23,960 nt of DNA from assembly GCA_045594065.1 (NCBI GenBank), contig JAZNXU010000049.1:1-23960 (forward strand), in the 5' to 3' direction. The position numbers and the translations under genes were made by a program. Within the stretch, counting starts at the first letter, position 1, and every line of letters starts with the position of its first letter. The stretch is from SIG565 sp045594065 (lineage in GTDB: Bacteria; Bacillota; Clostridia; Oscillospirales; Acutalibacteraceae). The notes under the pieces were generated by a model. It did no database searches. It saw only the letters and a program-made list of their open reading frames with translations, and was not told the origin of the DNA. Below are positions 15,013 through 21,908 of this stretch, one piece after another.

Positions 15013-15333
15013 ATGACAATTGATGAGAAAAGAACATATTTAAATTTGTACCGCCTGCAGCAGGTGAAAATTGAGCGAATTCGCGAGCTTATGTTCAAAA
15101 ATCCCGACCGCCGCGAAAAATACAAAGCAACATTACATAGAGCCGAGCGGCTACGCGATAAAATTGAAGACGAGATTGATGCAGTTGACGGCGCACTGCT
15201 TACCGAAATATTATCGCAAAAATACCTTTGCGGCAAAAGCCTTGAGCAAACCGCCGAGCGACTCAACTACAGCAAGCGGCAGGTTGAGCGACTCCATATT
15301 ACGGCACTCGAAAAATTTAAATGTAAAAATTAA
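15013..15333 (+). CDS. Sigma-70 region-4-like protein (phage-type transcription factor fold)
   Basis: A 106-residue basic protein. The N-terminal half is a charged helical stretch (EKRTYLNLYRLQQVKIERIRELMFK and following), probably coiled. The C-terminal part YLCGKSLEQTAERLNYSKRQVERLHITALEKFK is a helix-turn-helix of the sigma region 4 type, as in DUF1492/ArpU-like phage regulators. No region 2 is present, so it is not a full sigma factor. GGAGG at 15001-15005 lies seven bases before the ATG and overlaps the end of the zinc-ribbon gene. It lies between that gene and dinB. It may act as a co-regulator with RNA polymerase, or be a remnant of a mobile element. Confidence 0.72.
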   Translation: MTIDEKRTYLNLYRLQQVKIERIRELMFKNPDRREKYKATLHRAERLRDKIEDEIDAVDGALLTEILSQKYLCGKSLEQTAERLNYSKRQVERLHITALEKFKCKN

Positions 15334-15337
15334 CCCC

Positions 15338-15366
15338 TTTACAACGGGTATTTTTTAGGGTATAAT
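15338..15366 (+). promoter_or_regulatory. Separate promoter of dinB
   Basis: TTTACA (15338-15343), 17-bp spacer, TATAAT (15361-15366), directly after the sigma-like gene. A weak hairpin with a T-run (ACCC/GGGT, T at 15351-15356) overlaps the spacer and might slow read-through from the upstream operon. Confidence 0.72.
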
Positions 15367-15368
15367 TA

Positions 15369-15382
15369 AGAACAGATGTTCT
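15369..15382. promoter_or_regulatory. LexA (DinR)-type SOS box at the dinB promoter
   Basis: AGAACAGATGTTCT: GAAC-AGAT-GTTC matches the Gram-positive LexA core GAAC-N4-GTTC, and the middle AGAT fits the RNRY preference. It starts three bases after the -10 box and covers the expected transcription start, the classic place for repression. It lies 18 bases upstream of the dinB start codon. Confidence 0.75.
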
Positions 15383-15400
15383 GTGTTTGGAGGTAAAATT

Positions 15401-16594
15401 ATGTGGGAGAGAGTTATACTGCATTGCGATCTTAACAACTTTTTCGCATCGGTAACACTTCTTGAAAACCAGACACTTATTGATTTACCCGTTGCCGTTT
15501 GCGGAAGCAAGGAGCAGCGCCGAGGAATAGTGCTAGCAAAAAACGAGCTCGCAAAGGCAAAGGGGGTTAAAACCGCCGAGGCTATTTGGCAGGCAAAGGC
15601 AAAATGCCCCGACCTTATAATTTTACCGCCAAATTACAAAAAGTACGAGGAATTTTCCCTTGCCGCCCGCAAAATTTACGCAAAATACACCGATAAAATC
15701 GAGCCGTTCGGTATCGATGAATGTTGGCTTGATGTGACGGGAAGCACAATGCTTTTTGGCTCGGGCGAGGAAATAGCCCATAAAATCCGTAGGGAAATAA
15801 AGGCAACGCTCGGAATCACCGCATCGATAGGCGTTAGCTTTAACAAGGTATTTGCAAAGCTTGGCAGTGATATGAAAAAACCAGATGCCGTAACAGTAAT
15901 ATCACCCGATAATTTCAAGGAGAAAATATATTCGCTTCCTGCATCTGACCTGCTTTTTGCAGGGCGCAAAACCGCCGAAAAATTAATTGCTGTGGGTGTT
16001 TTCACTATAGGTGACCTGACACTTATCGGCGACGAAACACTGACACGCGTGCTCGGAAAAAACGGCATAGACCTAAAGCGCAATGCTTTGGGGCTTGATA
16101 ACTCTCCTGTTGCTGATATGAACACCAAGGTGCCCCCAAAAAGTATAGGAAGAAGCATTACAAGCGGTGCAGATTTCACTAACAACGATGAGGTCTGGCA
16201 GACTCTGCTGGCACTGAGTGAAGAAATTTCTGAAAAATTACGGCGCGAGCAGTTATATGCAGGCGGTGTGCAGGTGCATATAAGAGATAGCAACCTAATC
16301 ACCAAAGAGCCCAGCCGCGCACTAAAAACGCCCACCGACTTAGCCCTGCTTATTGCTGAATCAGCAATGGATATTTTCAAAGACAATTATTTTTGGGAAA
16401 TACCGCTAAGAAGCGTTGGCGTGCGTGCAATAAACTTAAAAAAGGACGGCGGCGCCGAGCAGACCGATATGTTTACAGACTCTAATCTCTCTGCCAAAAA
16501 GGAAAAAATTGAGGACAGTATTTATTCCATACGCGAAAAATATGGCAGAGAATCGCTAAAAAGAGGAACCGTTATAAAAAATCAAGAGATATGA
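15401..16594 (+). CDS. dinB: Y-family DNA polymerase (Pol IV-like), error-prone translesion synthesis
   Basis: A 397-residue translesion polymerase. The palm begins with HCDLNNFFASV, with catalytic Asp10 and the steric-gate Phe15; the second catalytic pair is Asp106-Glu107 in FGIDECWLD. Then come thumb, with helix-hairpin-helix motifs around ASDLLFAGRKTAEKLIAVGVFTIGDL, and the little-finger domain from about 240. Near the end QTDMF (354-358) fits the beta-clamp-binding motif QxxMF/QLxLF, so it should work at the replication clamp. GGAGG at 15389-15393 selects the ATG at 15401. It has its own promoter with a LexA box and also lies downstream of the XRE-controlled promoter. Its last codons form part of the terminator stem. 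Confidence 0.9.
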   Translation: MWERVILHCDLNNFFASVTLLENQTLIDLPVAVCGSKEQRRGIVLAKNELAKAKGVKTAEAIWQAKAKCPDLIILPPNYKKYEEFSLAARKIYAKYTDKIEPFGIDECWLDVTGSTMLFGSGEEIAHKIRREIKATLGITASIGVSFNKVFAKLGSDMKKPDAVTVISPDNFKEKIYSLPASDLLFAGRKTAEKLIAVGVFTIGDLTLIGDETLTRVLGKNGIDLKRNALGLDNSPVADMNTKVPPKSIGRSITSGADFTNNDEVWQTLLALSEEISEKLRREQLYAGGVQVHIRDSNLITKEPSRALKTPTDLALLIAESAMDIFKDNYFWEIPLRSVGVRAINLKKDGGAEQTDMFTDSNLSAKKEKIEDSIYSIREKYGRESLKRGTVIKNQEI

Positions 16595-16620
16595 TATTAA
16601 TCATATCTCTTGATTTTTTT
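16575..16620. terminator. Bidirectional terminator between dinB and the TIM-barrel gene
   Basis: A perfect 17-bp stem (16579-16595/16600-16616) with loop ATTA. Six A lead in (16575-16580) and T follow (16614-16620), so it serves both strands. The dinB stop codon is inside the left arm. Confidence 0.92.
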
Positions 16621-17419
16621 ACTTCAATATTCCCACAGCGTTATTATAAAAATCAGCAAAGGTAAGCTCTTTTTCGCGGGTAATTCCCTTTGGCGTTTTA
16701 AGCCCCAACTCATACATCCAGACGCCGCCGTATCGAGCGTTTTCAAGGCTTGAACGCATTTTGCACCAATCGATACCGCCCTCTCCCGGCAACCAGTGCC
16801 TTTCATCAATAAAATCGTAATCCGACACATGCAGAGTTATTATTTTATCGCCGTGTTTCTTCACAAAGCCCTCGAAATCGCCCGAAAGCAGATGATTTGT
16901 ATCAAAACAAACGCGCAGTTTATCGTTAACGGCAATAAGACTGCTTATTTCCTCCGCGCTGTTGCCGAGGCAGGTCCTTGGAAGATTTTCAACCGCTATA
17001 ACTGCACCGCTTTTATGGGCAATCTCTGCCAATTTATCGAGCGTTTCGGCGCTGTAGGCAAGTTTTTCGGTTCTGTCCGCATCGGGAATCGGCTCACCAC
17101 TCGGATGCACGACGAATTTATCAATACCGATATCGGCACTCAACTTTATAAGCCGTGAAAAATACGCGACGGTGTTTTCTCTCACGCTTTTACTTTTTGA
17201 GGACGGGTCGATTTCTTCAAACGGAACGAATGGCAGATGGTACGACCACAGCTTTATTCCGTATTTCTCCGATAATTCTTTCACACGCTTATAATCTATA
17301 TCCTTATAGCGGTCAAACCGCATAGATATTTCAATTGCCTTGATATTGCTTTGCTGCAGCGCTTTAAAATTTTCCTCGGTCAATTCAAAACCGCAGGTAG
17401 ATAATCCTACATCGTACAT
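16619..17419 (-). CDS. Sugar phosphate isomerase/epimerase-like TIM-barrel protein
   Basis: A 266-residue protein of the xylose-isomerase-like/AP-endonuclease-2 TIM-barrel superfamily. Metal-site signatures are WSYHLPF near 65, VVHPSGEP near 110, AVENLPR near 145 (the Glu ligand), RVCFDTNHLL near 172 (Asp and His), LHVSDYDF near 200, and YELGLKTPKG near the end. Members isomerise or epimerise sugars and inositols; the substrate here is unknown. The ATG at 17419 is preceded at seven bases by AAAGGG, which overlaps the stop codon of the GH4 gene (12-bp gap), so the two form an operon. It likely acts on a sugar linked to the GH4 product. Confidence 0.82.
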   Translation of the reverse strand: MYDVGLSTCGFELTEENFKALQQSNIKAIEISMRFDRYKDIDYKRVKELSEKYGIKLWSYHLPFVPFEEIDPSSKSKSVRENTVAYFSRLIKLSADIGIDKFVVHPSGEPIPDADRTEKLAYSAETLDKLAEIAHKSGAVIAVENLPRTCLGNSAEEISSLIAVNDKLRVCFDTNHLLSGDFEGFVKKHGDKIITLHVSDYDFIDERHWLPGEGGIDWCKMRSSLENARYGGVWMYELGLKTPKGITREKELTFADFYNNAVGILK

Positions 17420-17431
17420 ACCGTTCACCCT

Positions 17432-18751
17432 TTAATTAAATTTAGGTAAATAATCTCCGTGAGCGTCAATTAGCTCGTCAACCATTTTCTTGATAGTATC
17501 TATATCCAGCTCACTCGCAGTGTGCGGGTCTAACATTGCCGCTTGGTAAATATGCTCTAATTTTCGGGTGCGTGCAGCCTCAATAGTAATCAGCTGAACA
17601 TTTATATTGGTCATATTCATTGCGGCAAGCTGTACGGGCAACTCGCCTACATAGCAAGGCTGTATTCCGCTGCCGTCAACAAGGCAAGGCGCCTCAACGC
17701 ACGCCTCTTCAGGAAAATTGGTGATTAAATGCCCCGTATTCAAAACATTGCCGTTTATCTTGTAAGGCTTACCGCCTACAATTGCCTCCATAATACGGGA
17801 TGCATATTCAATTGAGCGTGTATGCTCTTTAACACCGCTTACAAGAAGCTGCTTATATTCGTTTCTCCAGCCCTCAATTTGGTTTTCACAGCGACGCGGA
17901 TATTCATCAAGCGGAATATTATATTTTTCAATAAGCTCGGGATACTTACTTTTAATATAAAATGGATTATATTCTGCGTTATGCTCGCTCGATTCGGTAC
18001 AGTAGTACCCAAAATTTTTAATATAATCGAATCTTACCTTATCCTTAAACTCAGGGTCTGCCAGCTTCTCTTCAATTTTTGATTTTATTTCGGGGTACAG
18101 GTCGTTTCCGTCCTTATCCCGAAGCTCCAAAAGCCATGCCATATGGTTAATGCCCGCAATAAGCTCGCGTCTGCCATCAAGTTTATCCTCCATTCCAAGC
18201 TTTTCAAGCAGCTGCGAAGAACAAACCTGAACACTGTGGCAAAGACCTATCGTGTTAACGCCGCTATATCTTTGCATATAACCTGTAAGCATAGCCATAG
18301 GATTGGTGTAATTGAGGAAAAGTGCGTTCGGGCAAACCTCACGCATATCTTTTGCTATTTCATCTAAAACAGGTATCGTTCGTAACGCGCGCATAATACC
18401 GCCTATGCCTAAGGTATCGCCTATCGTCTGATTTAACCCGTATTTTTTAGGAATTTCAAAAGCAATAACCGTGCAGGGCTTATATAACCCCACCTGAATG
18501 GCATTCACAACAAAATCGGCGTTTTTAAGTGCCTCTTTGCGCTGTTCTACTCCTAAATAACATTCAATTGAGCCGTAACCGCCCATAGCGGAACGCATCG
18601 ACTCTAAAATAACCCTGCTTTCATTAAGCCTCTCTCCGTCGATATCATAAAGGGCAAACACACAGTCCCTTAAAATATCGGAGCACATACAGTCCCCTAT
18701 AACATTTCGGGCAAATACCGTACTCCCCGCACCTATAAAAGTTAATTTCAT
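17432..18751 (-). CDS. melA: Glycoside hydrolase family 4, alpha-galactosidase type
   Basis: A 439-residue NAD+- and metal-dependent glycosidase that hydrolyses by an oxidation-elimination route. The Rossmann start KLTFIGAGSTVFARNVIGD binds NAD+. NYTNP (147-151) and the metal-site motif CHSV (171-174), with His203 in NHMAW, are present. By family knowledge CHSV marks the MelA alpha-galactosidases, whereas alpha-glucuronidases and phospho-glycosidases carry other residues there. The frame opens eight codons earlier at a GTG with no ribosome site; the ATG at 18751 begins the conserved sequence and has AAAGGG about 11 bases upstream. It heads an operon with the TIM-barrel gene, divergent from an AraC regulator. 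An alpha-galacturonidase is a less likely alternative. Confidence 0.88.
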   Translation of the reverse strand: MKLTFIGAGSTVFARNVIGDCMCSDILRDCVFALYDIDGERLNESRVILESMRSAMGGYGSIECYLGVEQRKEALKNADFVVNAIQVGLYKPCTVIAFEIPKKYGLNQTIGDTLGIGGIMRALRTIPVLDEIAKDMREVCPNALFLNYTNPMAMLTGYMQRYSGVNTIGLCHSVQVCSSQLLEKLGMEDKLDGRRELIAGINHMAWLLELRDKDGNDLYPEIKSKIEEKLADPEFKDKVRFDYIKNFGYYCTESSEHNAEYNPFYIKSKYPELIEKYNIPLDEYPRRCENQIEGWRNEYKQLLVSGVKEHTRSIEYASRIMEAIVGGKPYKINGNVLNTGHLITNFPEEACVEAPCLVDGSGIQPCYVGELPVQLAAMNMTNINVQLITIEAARTRKLEHIYQAAMLDPHTASELDIDTIKKMVDELIDAHGDYLPKFN

Positions 18752-18789
18752 GATACCATTTTCCCTTTCAAACACAATATGTTTTCTGT

Positions 18790-18829
18790 ATTATAATGTA
18801 TTTTTGTTGAAATAAGAATTGATTTTTGT
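18790..18829 (-). promoter_or_regulatory. GH4 promoter -10 box with a repeated 8-mer behind it
   Basis: TATAAT on the minus strand (18790-18795) without a good -35 box. ATTTTTGT occurs on the plus strand at 18800-18807 and 18822-18829, 22 bp apart, behind the -10 box and next to the AraC promoter. A regulator site for the adjacent AraC protein is possible, but the words are A/T-rich and short. Confidence 0.35.
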
Positions 18830-18848
18830 GTGCAAAACTTGTTATAAT
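18819..18848 (+). promoter_or_regulatory. Promoter of the second AraC regulator
   Basis: TTGATT (18819-18824), 18-bp spacer, TATAAT (18843-18848). The expected transcription start is near 18855, giving a very short leader before the ATG at 18865. Confidence 0.55.
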
Positions 18849-18864
18849 GTTGTATGGTGATAGT

Positions 18865-19641
18865 ATGGAACATTTTGAAATGGTTGTGAATATGCATTAC
18901 CCCGCGCTGAATCCCATACAGCTCGGTTGGGATAATGTTAAATCCGGTGGCTCTTATGGTCCTGCAGTAAGGGAATATTGGCTACTACATTATGTGGTAT
19001 CTGGCTGTGGCGTTTTTAAAACAGAGAATAACACCTATAAAATTAAGAGCGGAGAAATTTTTGTAATACCGCCCTTTGCCGAAACCTATTACGAAGCAGA
19101 TAAAACCGACCCTTGGGAATATATCTGGGTGGGGTTTACTACCGATATGTCATTGCCCGAAGAGGTGTTGACCCCTGTTATAAAATGTAACGGAGCGGGA
19201 AAGATATTCGATATGATGCGTGACTCCCGCAATATGCTCGACGGTAAAAGTGCTTATCTTTCGGGTTGCTTATGGCAGCTTTTTTCATTGATACTCGAAA
19301 ATAAAAATCAAGAATATAAAGCAGACTATATTGAAAAAGCCATTTCGTATATGAACACCGAATATATAAAGAATATAAAAATTTCCGATATTTCCGAAAT
19401 GCTTAATATCGACCGCTGTTATTTTTCGTATGTATTTAAAAAACAGTTAGGCGTGTCCCCTATGAAATATCTCACAGAGCTGCGTCTTACAAAAGCAGCT
19501 GAGCTTATAACGGTCTACGACAAATCACCGTCGACAGCGGCGGCGTCTGTCGGATACACCGATATTTATCATTTTTCAAAGGCTTTTAAAAAACGGTTCG
19601 GCGCTTCACCTAGGAACTACAAAAAACAAATAAAAAAATAA
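18865..19641 (+). CDS. AraC-family regulator of the GH4 operon
   Basis: A 258-residue regulator. Residues about 20-110 form a cupin-type sugar-sensing domain (VVSGCGVFKTENNTYKIKSGEIFVIPPF, then the WEYIWVGF motif typical of RafR/MsmR-like regulators of alpha-galactoside genes). The C-terminal 100 residues hold two helix-turn-helix units (IKISDISEMLNIDRCYFSYVFKK; STAAASVGYTDIYHFSKAFKK) ending in SPRNYKK. It is divergent from the GH4 gene, so control of that operon by an alpha-galactoside is likely. The start is uncertain: the open frame begins upstream, but those codons overlap the promoter. GGTGA at 18856-18860 favours 18865; an ATG at 18880 is possible. Confidence 0.85.
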   Translation: MEHFEMVVNMHYPALNPIQLGWDNVKSGGSYGPAVREYWLLHYVVSGCGVFKTENNTYKIKSGEIFVIPPFAETYYEADKTDPWEYIWVGFTTDMSLPEEVLTPVIKCNGAGKIFDMMRDSRNMLDGKSAYLSGCLWQLFSLILENKNQEYKADYIEKAISYMNTEYIKNIKISDISEMLNIDRCYFSYVFKKQLGVSPMKYLTELRLTKAAELITVYDKSPSTAAASVGYTDIYHFSKAFKKRFGASPRNYKKQIKK

Positions 19642-19666
19642 AGACTCGTTAGAGTCTTTATTTTTT
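19633..19666. terminator. Bidirectional terminator holding both stop codons
   Basis: A perfect 15-bp stem (19633-19647/19652-19666) with loop GTTA and A- and T-rich edges. The AraC stop codon (19639-19641) is in the left arm and the ruvX stop codon (19658-19660) in the right arm; the two coding regions are 16 bases apart. Confidence 0.9.
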
Positions 19667-20077
19667 ATTTTTCCTATATTCAAGATAGCTTTCGAGTATC
19701 ATAACCGCGGCAACGGCGTCTACCGTTTCTTTTCGTTTTTTACCTCGGGTATTGGTAGCATTCAGTGCATTGTGCGCGAGCACCGTTGTGCAGCGTTCAT
19801 CCCACATTTCGGTGGGAAGTCCCGTTTTTGCCGCTATTTTCTCGGCTGTAGCGGTGCATTCCTCGGCACGAAAGCCAAGACTACCGTCCATATTTTTAGG
19901 CAGTCCCACCACTATCATTTCGGCACCAAGCTCTTCCGCCTTTGCCGCTGTTTTTTCCACAAGGCGTTCCTCGTTATGCTCAAAAATCACGCCCTTTGGA
20001 AAGGCAAAGCCCTCGCCCGCATCGCTTACCGCAATGCCTGTGCGCTTAAGGCCTAAATCGACCGACATTATAATCAT
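19658..20077 (-). CDS. ruvX: RuvX/YqgF RNase H-fold nuclease
   Basis: A 139-residue protein of the RNase H fold, known as putative Holliday junction resolvase and linked to pre-16S rRNA processing. Motifs are DLGLKRTGIAVSD (catalytic Asp7), VGLPKNMDGSLG, DERCTT (acidic residue of the active site) and KETVDAVAAVMILE with the last Asp. Length is typical for the family. The ATG at 20077 overlaps the TGA of the preceding phosphatase gene as ATGA, so translation is coupled; an in-frame ATG three codons on is possible. It is the last gene of a two-gene minus-strand operon. Confidence 0.92.
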   Translation of the reverse strand: MIIMSVDLGLKRTGIAVSDAGEGFAFPKGVIFEHNEERLVEKTAAKAEELGAEMIVVGLPKNMDGSLGFRAEECTATAEKIAAKTGLPTEMWDERCTTVLAHNALNATNTRGKKRKETVDAVAAVMILESYLEYRKNKK

Positions 20078-20739
20078 TTTTTATCACCCAGTTTACTGTC
20101 AAATCTGCTACTCTCGGGCAGCGCGCTCTCGGGCAAATGCGAATAGTCCGAGCAGTACTCTACCCTTACATTATTATCCTTTTCAAATATAAGCTTAGTA
20201 ACGGCGGTATTGTTACCGATGCCAATTTCACACATACGCTCAATATCATTATACAGCACACGGCAAAGCAGATTTCTTATAGCACAGCCGTGACTGGTAA
20301 TCAGCACAGTTTTTCCCTGATTTTCCGCGGCGATTTTTTGGACCGCCGTCCACATTCGCTCATAAAGAGAGCGCATACTCTCCCCCTTTGGCGCCTCAAA
20401 GTTCCAAGGGGTATTTATCCAATTTTCACAATGCTGTTTATGATCTTTTTTAAAATCTTCAAACAGCATATTTTCAAACATTCCTACATGAAGCTCTTTA
20501 AGGCCGTCGTCCAATATCACGGGCAGACCCTTTGTGTCTGCCACCGCCTGTGCTGTTTTACGGGCGCGAACAAGCGGGCTTGAATAAATTTTATCAATGT
20601 GAACATCATCAAAGCGCTTTGCTAAATATTTAAGCTGCAGTGCGCCTGTTTCGGTTATATCGTGGTCAATCTGACCCTGAAATCTTTTTGTGAGGTTTCC
20701 CTGAGCCTCACAATGCCGAACAATATACACTGTTACCAT
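20074..20739 (-). CDS. Histidine phosphatase family protein (phosphoglycerate mutase-like)
   Basis: A 221-residue phosphatase of the branch with a phospho-histidine intermediate. VRHCEAQGN holds the catalytic Arg8 and His9; the usual RHG is RHC here, a change I recall in other clostridial members. SSPLVRARKTA gives the second Arg (58), KELHVGMFEN the acidic region near Glu82, and TSHGCAIRN the second His (150). The substrate is not predictable; alpha-ribazole phosphatase and broad sugar-phosphatases share these features. The last 20 residues (LPESALPESS) look unstructured. GGTGA lies seven bases before the ATG. It is first in the operon with ruvX. Confidence 0.87.
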   Translation of the reverse strand: MVTVYIVRHCEAQGNLTKRFQGQIDHDITETGALQLKYLAKRFDDVHIDKIYSSPLVRARKTAQAVADTKGLPVILDDGLKELHVGMFENMLFEDFKKDHKQHCENWINTPWNFEAPKGESMRSLYERMWTAVQKIAAENQGKTVLITSHGCAIRNLLCRVLYNDIERMCEIGIGNNTAVTKLIFEKDNNVRVEYCSDYSHLPESALPESSRFDSKLGDKK

Positions 20740-20756
20740 AAAAAATCACCAAAGTA

Positions 20757-20785
20757 ATTGTATCACTTTTACTTTGTTTTTGCAA
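20757..20785 (-). promoter_or_regulatory. Promoter of the phosphatase-ruvX operon
   Basis: On the minus strand, TTGCAA (20780-20785), 17-bp spacer, TACAAT (20757-20762), giving a leader of only about ten bases. Confidence 0.5.
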
Positions 20786-20809
20786 GTATGCCGATTTTTA
20801 TGCACATTA

Positions 20810-20838
20810 TTGACTAAAAAAGGCAAAAGTAGTATACT
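20810..20838 (+). promoter_or_regulatory. Promoter of the EIIC-like/nth operon
   Basis: TTGACT (20810-20815), 17-bp spacer, TATACT (20833-20838), about 40 bases before the start codon. It is back to back with the phosphatase-ruvX promoter. Confidence 0.72.
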
Positions 20839-20878
20839 AAAAGCAATTATTAGAAATCTTTTTGGAAGGATGAAAACT

Positions 20879-21907
20879 ATGAAAAACTATTTAAAACGAC
20901 TTTTTATTGACGGACTAAGCGGTATGGCGTCTGGTCTTTTCGCCACGCTTATTATCGGCACAATTATAAGTCAGATCGGCACGCTTATTGGGGGCGCGTT
21001 TGGAGGCTACCTTACAACCATAGGAACCTTTGCAAAAACCGTTACAGGTGCGGGCATTGGCGTAGGTGTTGCCTGCAAATTCGGTGAGGCTCCGCTCGTT
21101 ACTGTTTCTGCCGCCGTTGCAGGTCTTATCGGTGCTTTCCCGAACACTGCAAGCTTTGGCTTCGGTAAACCCGGCGAGCCGCTCGGCGCTTTTGTTGCGG
21201 CGTATGTAGCCATTGAGCTCGGCAGACTTGTTGCAGGAAAAACCAAGGTTGATATAATTTTAACTCCACTCGTTTCCATAATCCCCGGCGGACTTGTGGG
21301 AATTTTCCTCGGTGCACCGATTTCCAATGCTATGGCATTTATCGGCTCGATTATCAATTTCGGTGTTCAGCAGCAGCCCATCCTTTGCGGTATTATCGTA
21401 TCGGTTATTATGGGTATTTGCCTAACACTTCCTATATCCTCTGCCGCTATTGGAATTTCTCTAAAACTCTCGGGTCTTGCCGCGGGTGCCGCCGTTGCAG
21501 GCTGCTGTGCAAATATGATAGGCTTTGCCGTAGCATCCTTTAGAGAAAATAAATGGGGCGGACTTGTATCCCAAGGTATTGGAACTTCAATGCTCCAGAT
21601 GCCTAACATCGTTGTAAAACCTGTTATTTGGGTACCAGCAATAGTTGCCAGTGCTGTTACAGGACCTATATCCTCAGCACTTCTTAAAATGACCAGTACC
21701 GCTACAGGCTCAGGTATGGGCACTGCAGGTCTTGTTGGTCAGTTTGAAACCTTTGCCGATATGGTTTCTCACGGCGGTGACCCTGTAATAGTTCTTATTG
21801 AAATTTTCGTTGTACACTTTATTCTACCGGGTGCTATTGCTTTTGGTGTAAGTGAGGCGCTCAGAAAATTAAAGGTAATCAAATCGGGAGATATGAAGCT
21901 ACACTGA
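20879..21907 (+). CDS. Orphan PTS EIIC-like membrane protein (PTS_EIIC_2 type)
   Basis: A 342-residue, very hydrophobic and glycine/alanine-rich protein with about 9 to 10 predicted membrane segments. The sequence GTSMLQMPNIVVKPVIWVPAIVASAVTGPIS and the N-terminal FIDGLSGMASGLFATLIIGTIISQIG fit the PTS_EIIC_2 family. Unlike classical PTS permeases, no EIIA or EIIB partner is nearby, and the substrate of the family is, to my knowledge, unknown. GGAAGG at 20864-20869 abuts an ATG at 20870 but is nine bases from that at 20879, so I use the latter; the longer open frame reads through the promoter and is rejected. It is one base from nth and in the same operon. Confidence 0.82.
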   Translation: MKNYLKRLFIDGLSGMASGLFATLIIGTIISQIGTLIGGAFGGYLTTIGTFAKTVTGAGIGVGVACKFGEAPLVTVSAAVAGLIGAFPNTASFGFGKPGEPLGAFVAAYVAIELGRLVAGKTKVDIILTPLVSIIPGGLVGIFLGAPISNAMAFIGSIINFGVQQQPILCGIIVSVIMGICLTLPISSAAIGISLKLSGLAAGAAVAGCCANMIGFAVASFRENKWGGLVSQGIGTSMLQMPNIVVKPVIWVPAIVASAVTGPISSALLKMTSTATGSGMGTAGLVGQFETFADMVSHGGDPVIVLIEIFVVHFILPGAIAFGVSEALRKLKVIKSGDMKLH

Positions 21908-21908
21908 T

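Noticed and set aside
15676..16386. Long open frame (236 codons) antisense to dinB
   Set aside because: Shadow of the polymerase frame; low-complexity Ser/Leu-rich product, no ribosome site, and dinB motifs are intact on the other strand.
13749..16594. Intact prophage or integrative element
   Set aside because: XRE, ImmA and sigma-like genes are common in such elements, but no integrase, relaxase, structural gene or clear attachment repeat is present. GTTAGT/ACTAAC at 13671-13693 is a short palindrome without a partner at the other end.
17432..18751. GH4 enzyme as alpha-glucuronidase or alpha-galacturonidase matching the uronate locus
   Set aside because: The metal-site motif is CHSV, characteristic of MelA alpha-galactosidases, and the gene has its own AraC regulator, separate from the uronate cluster.
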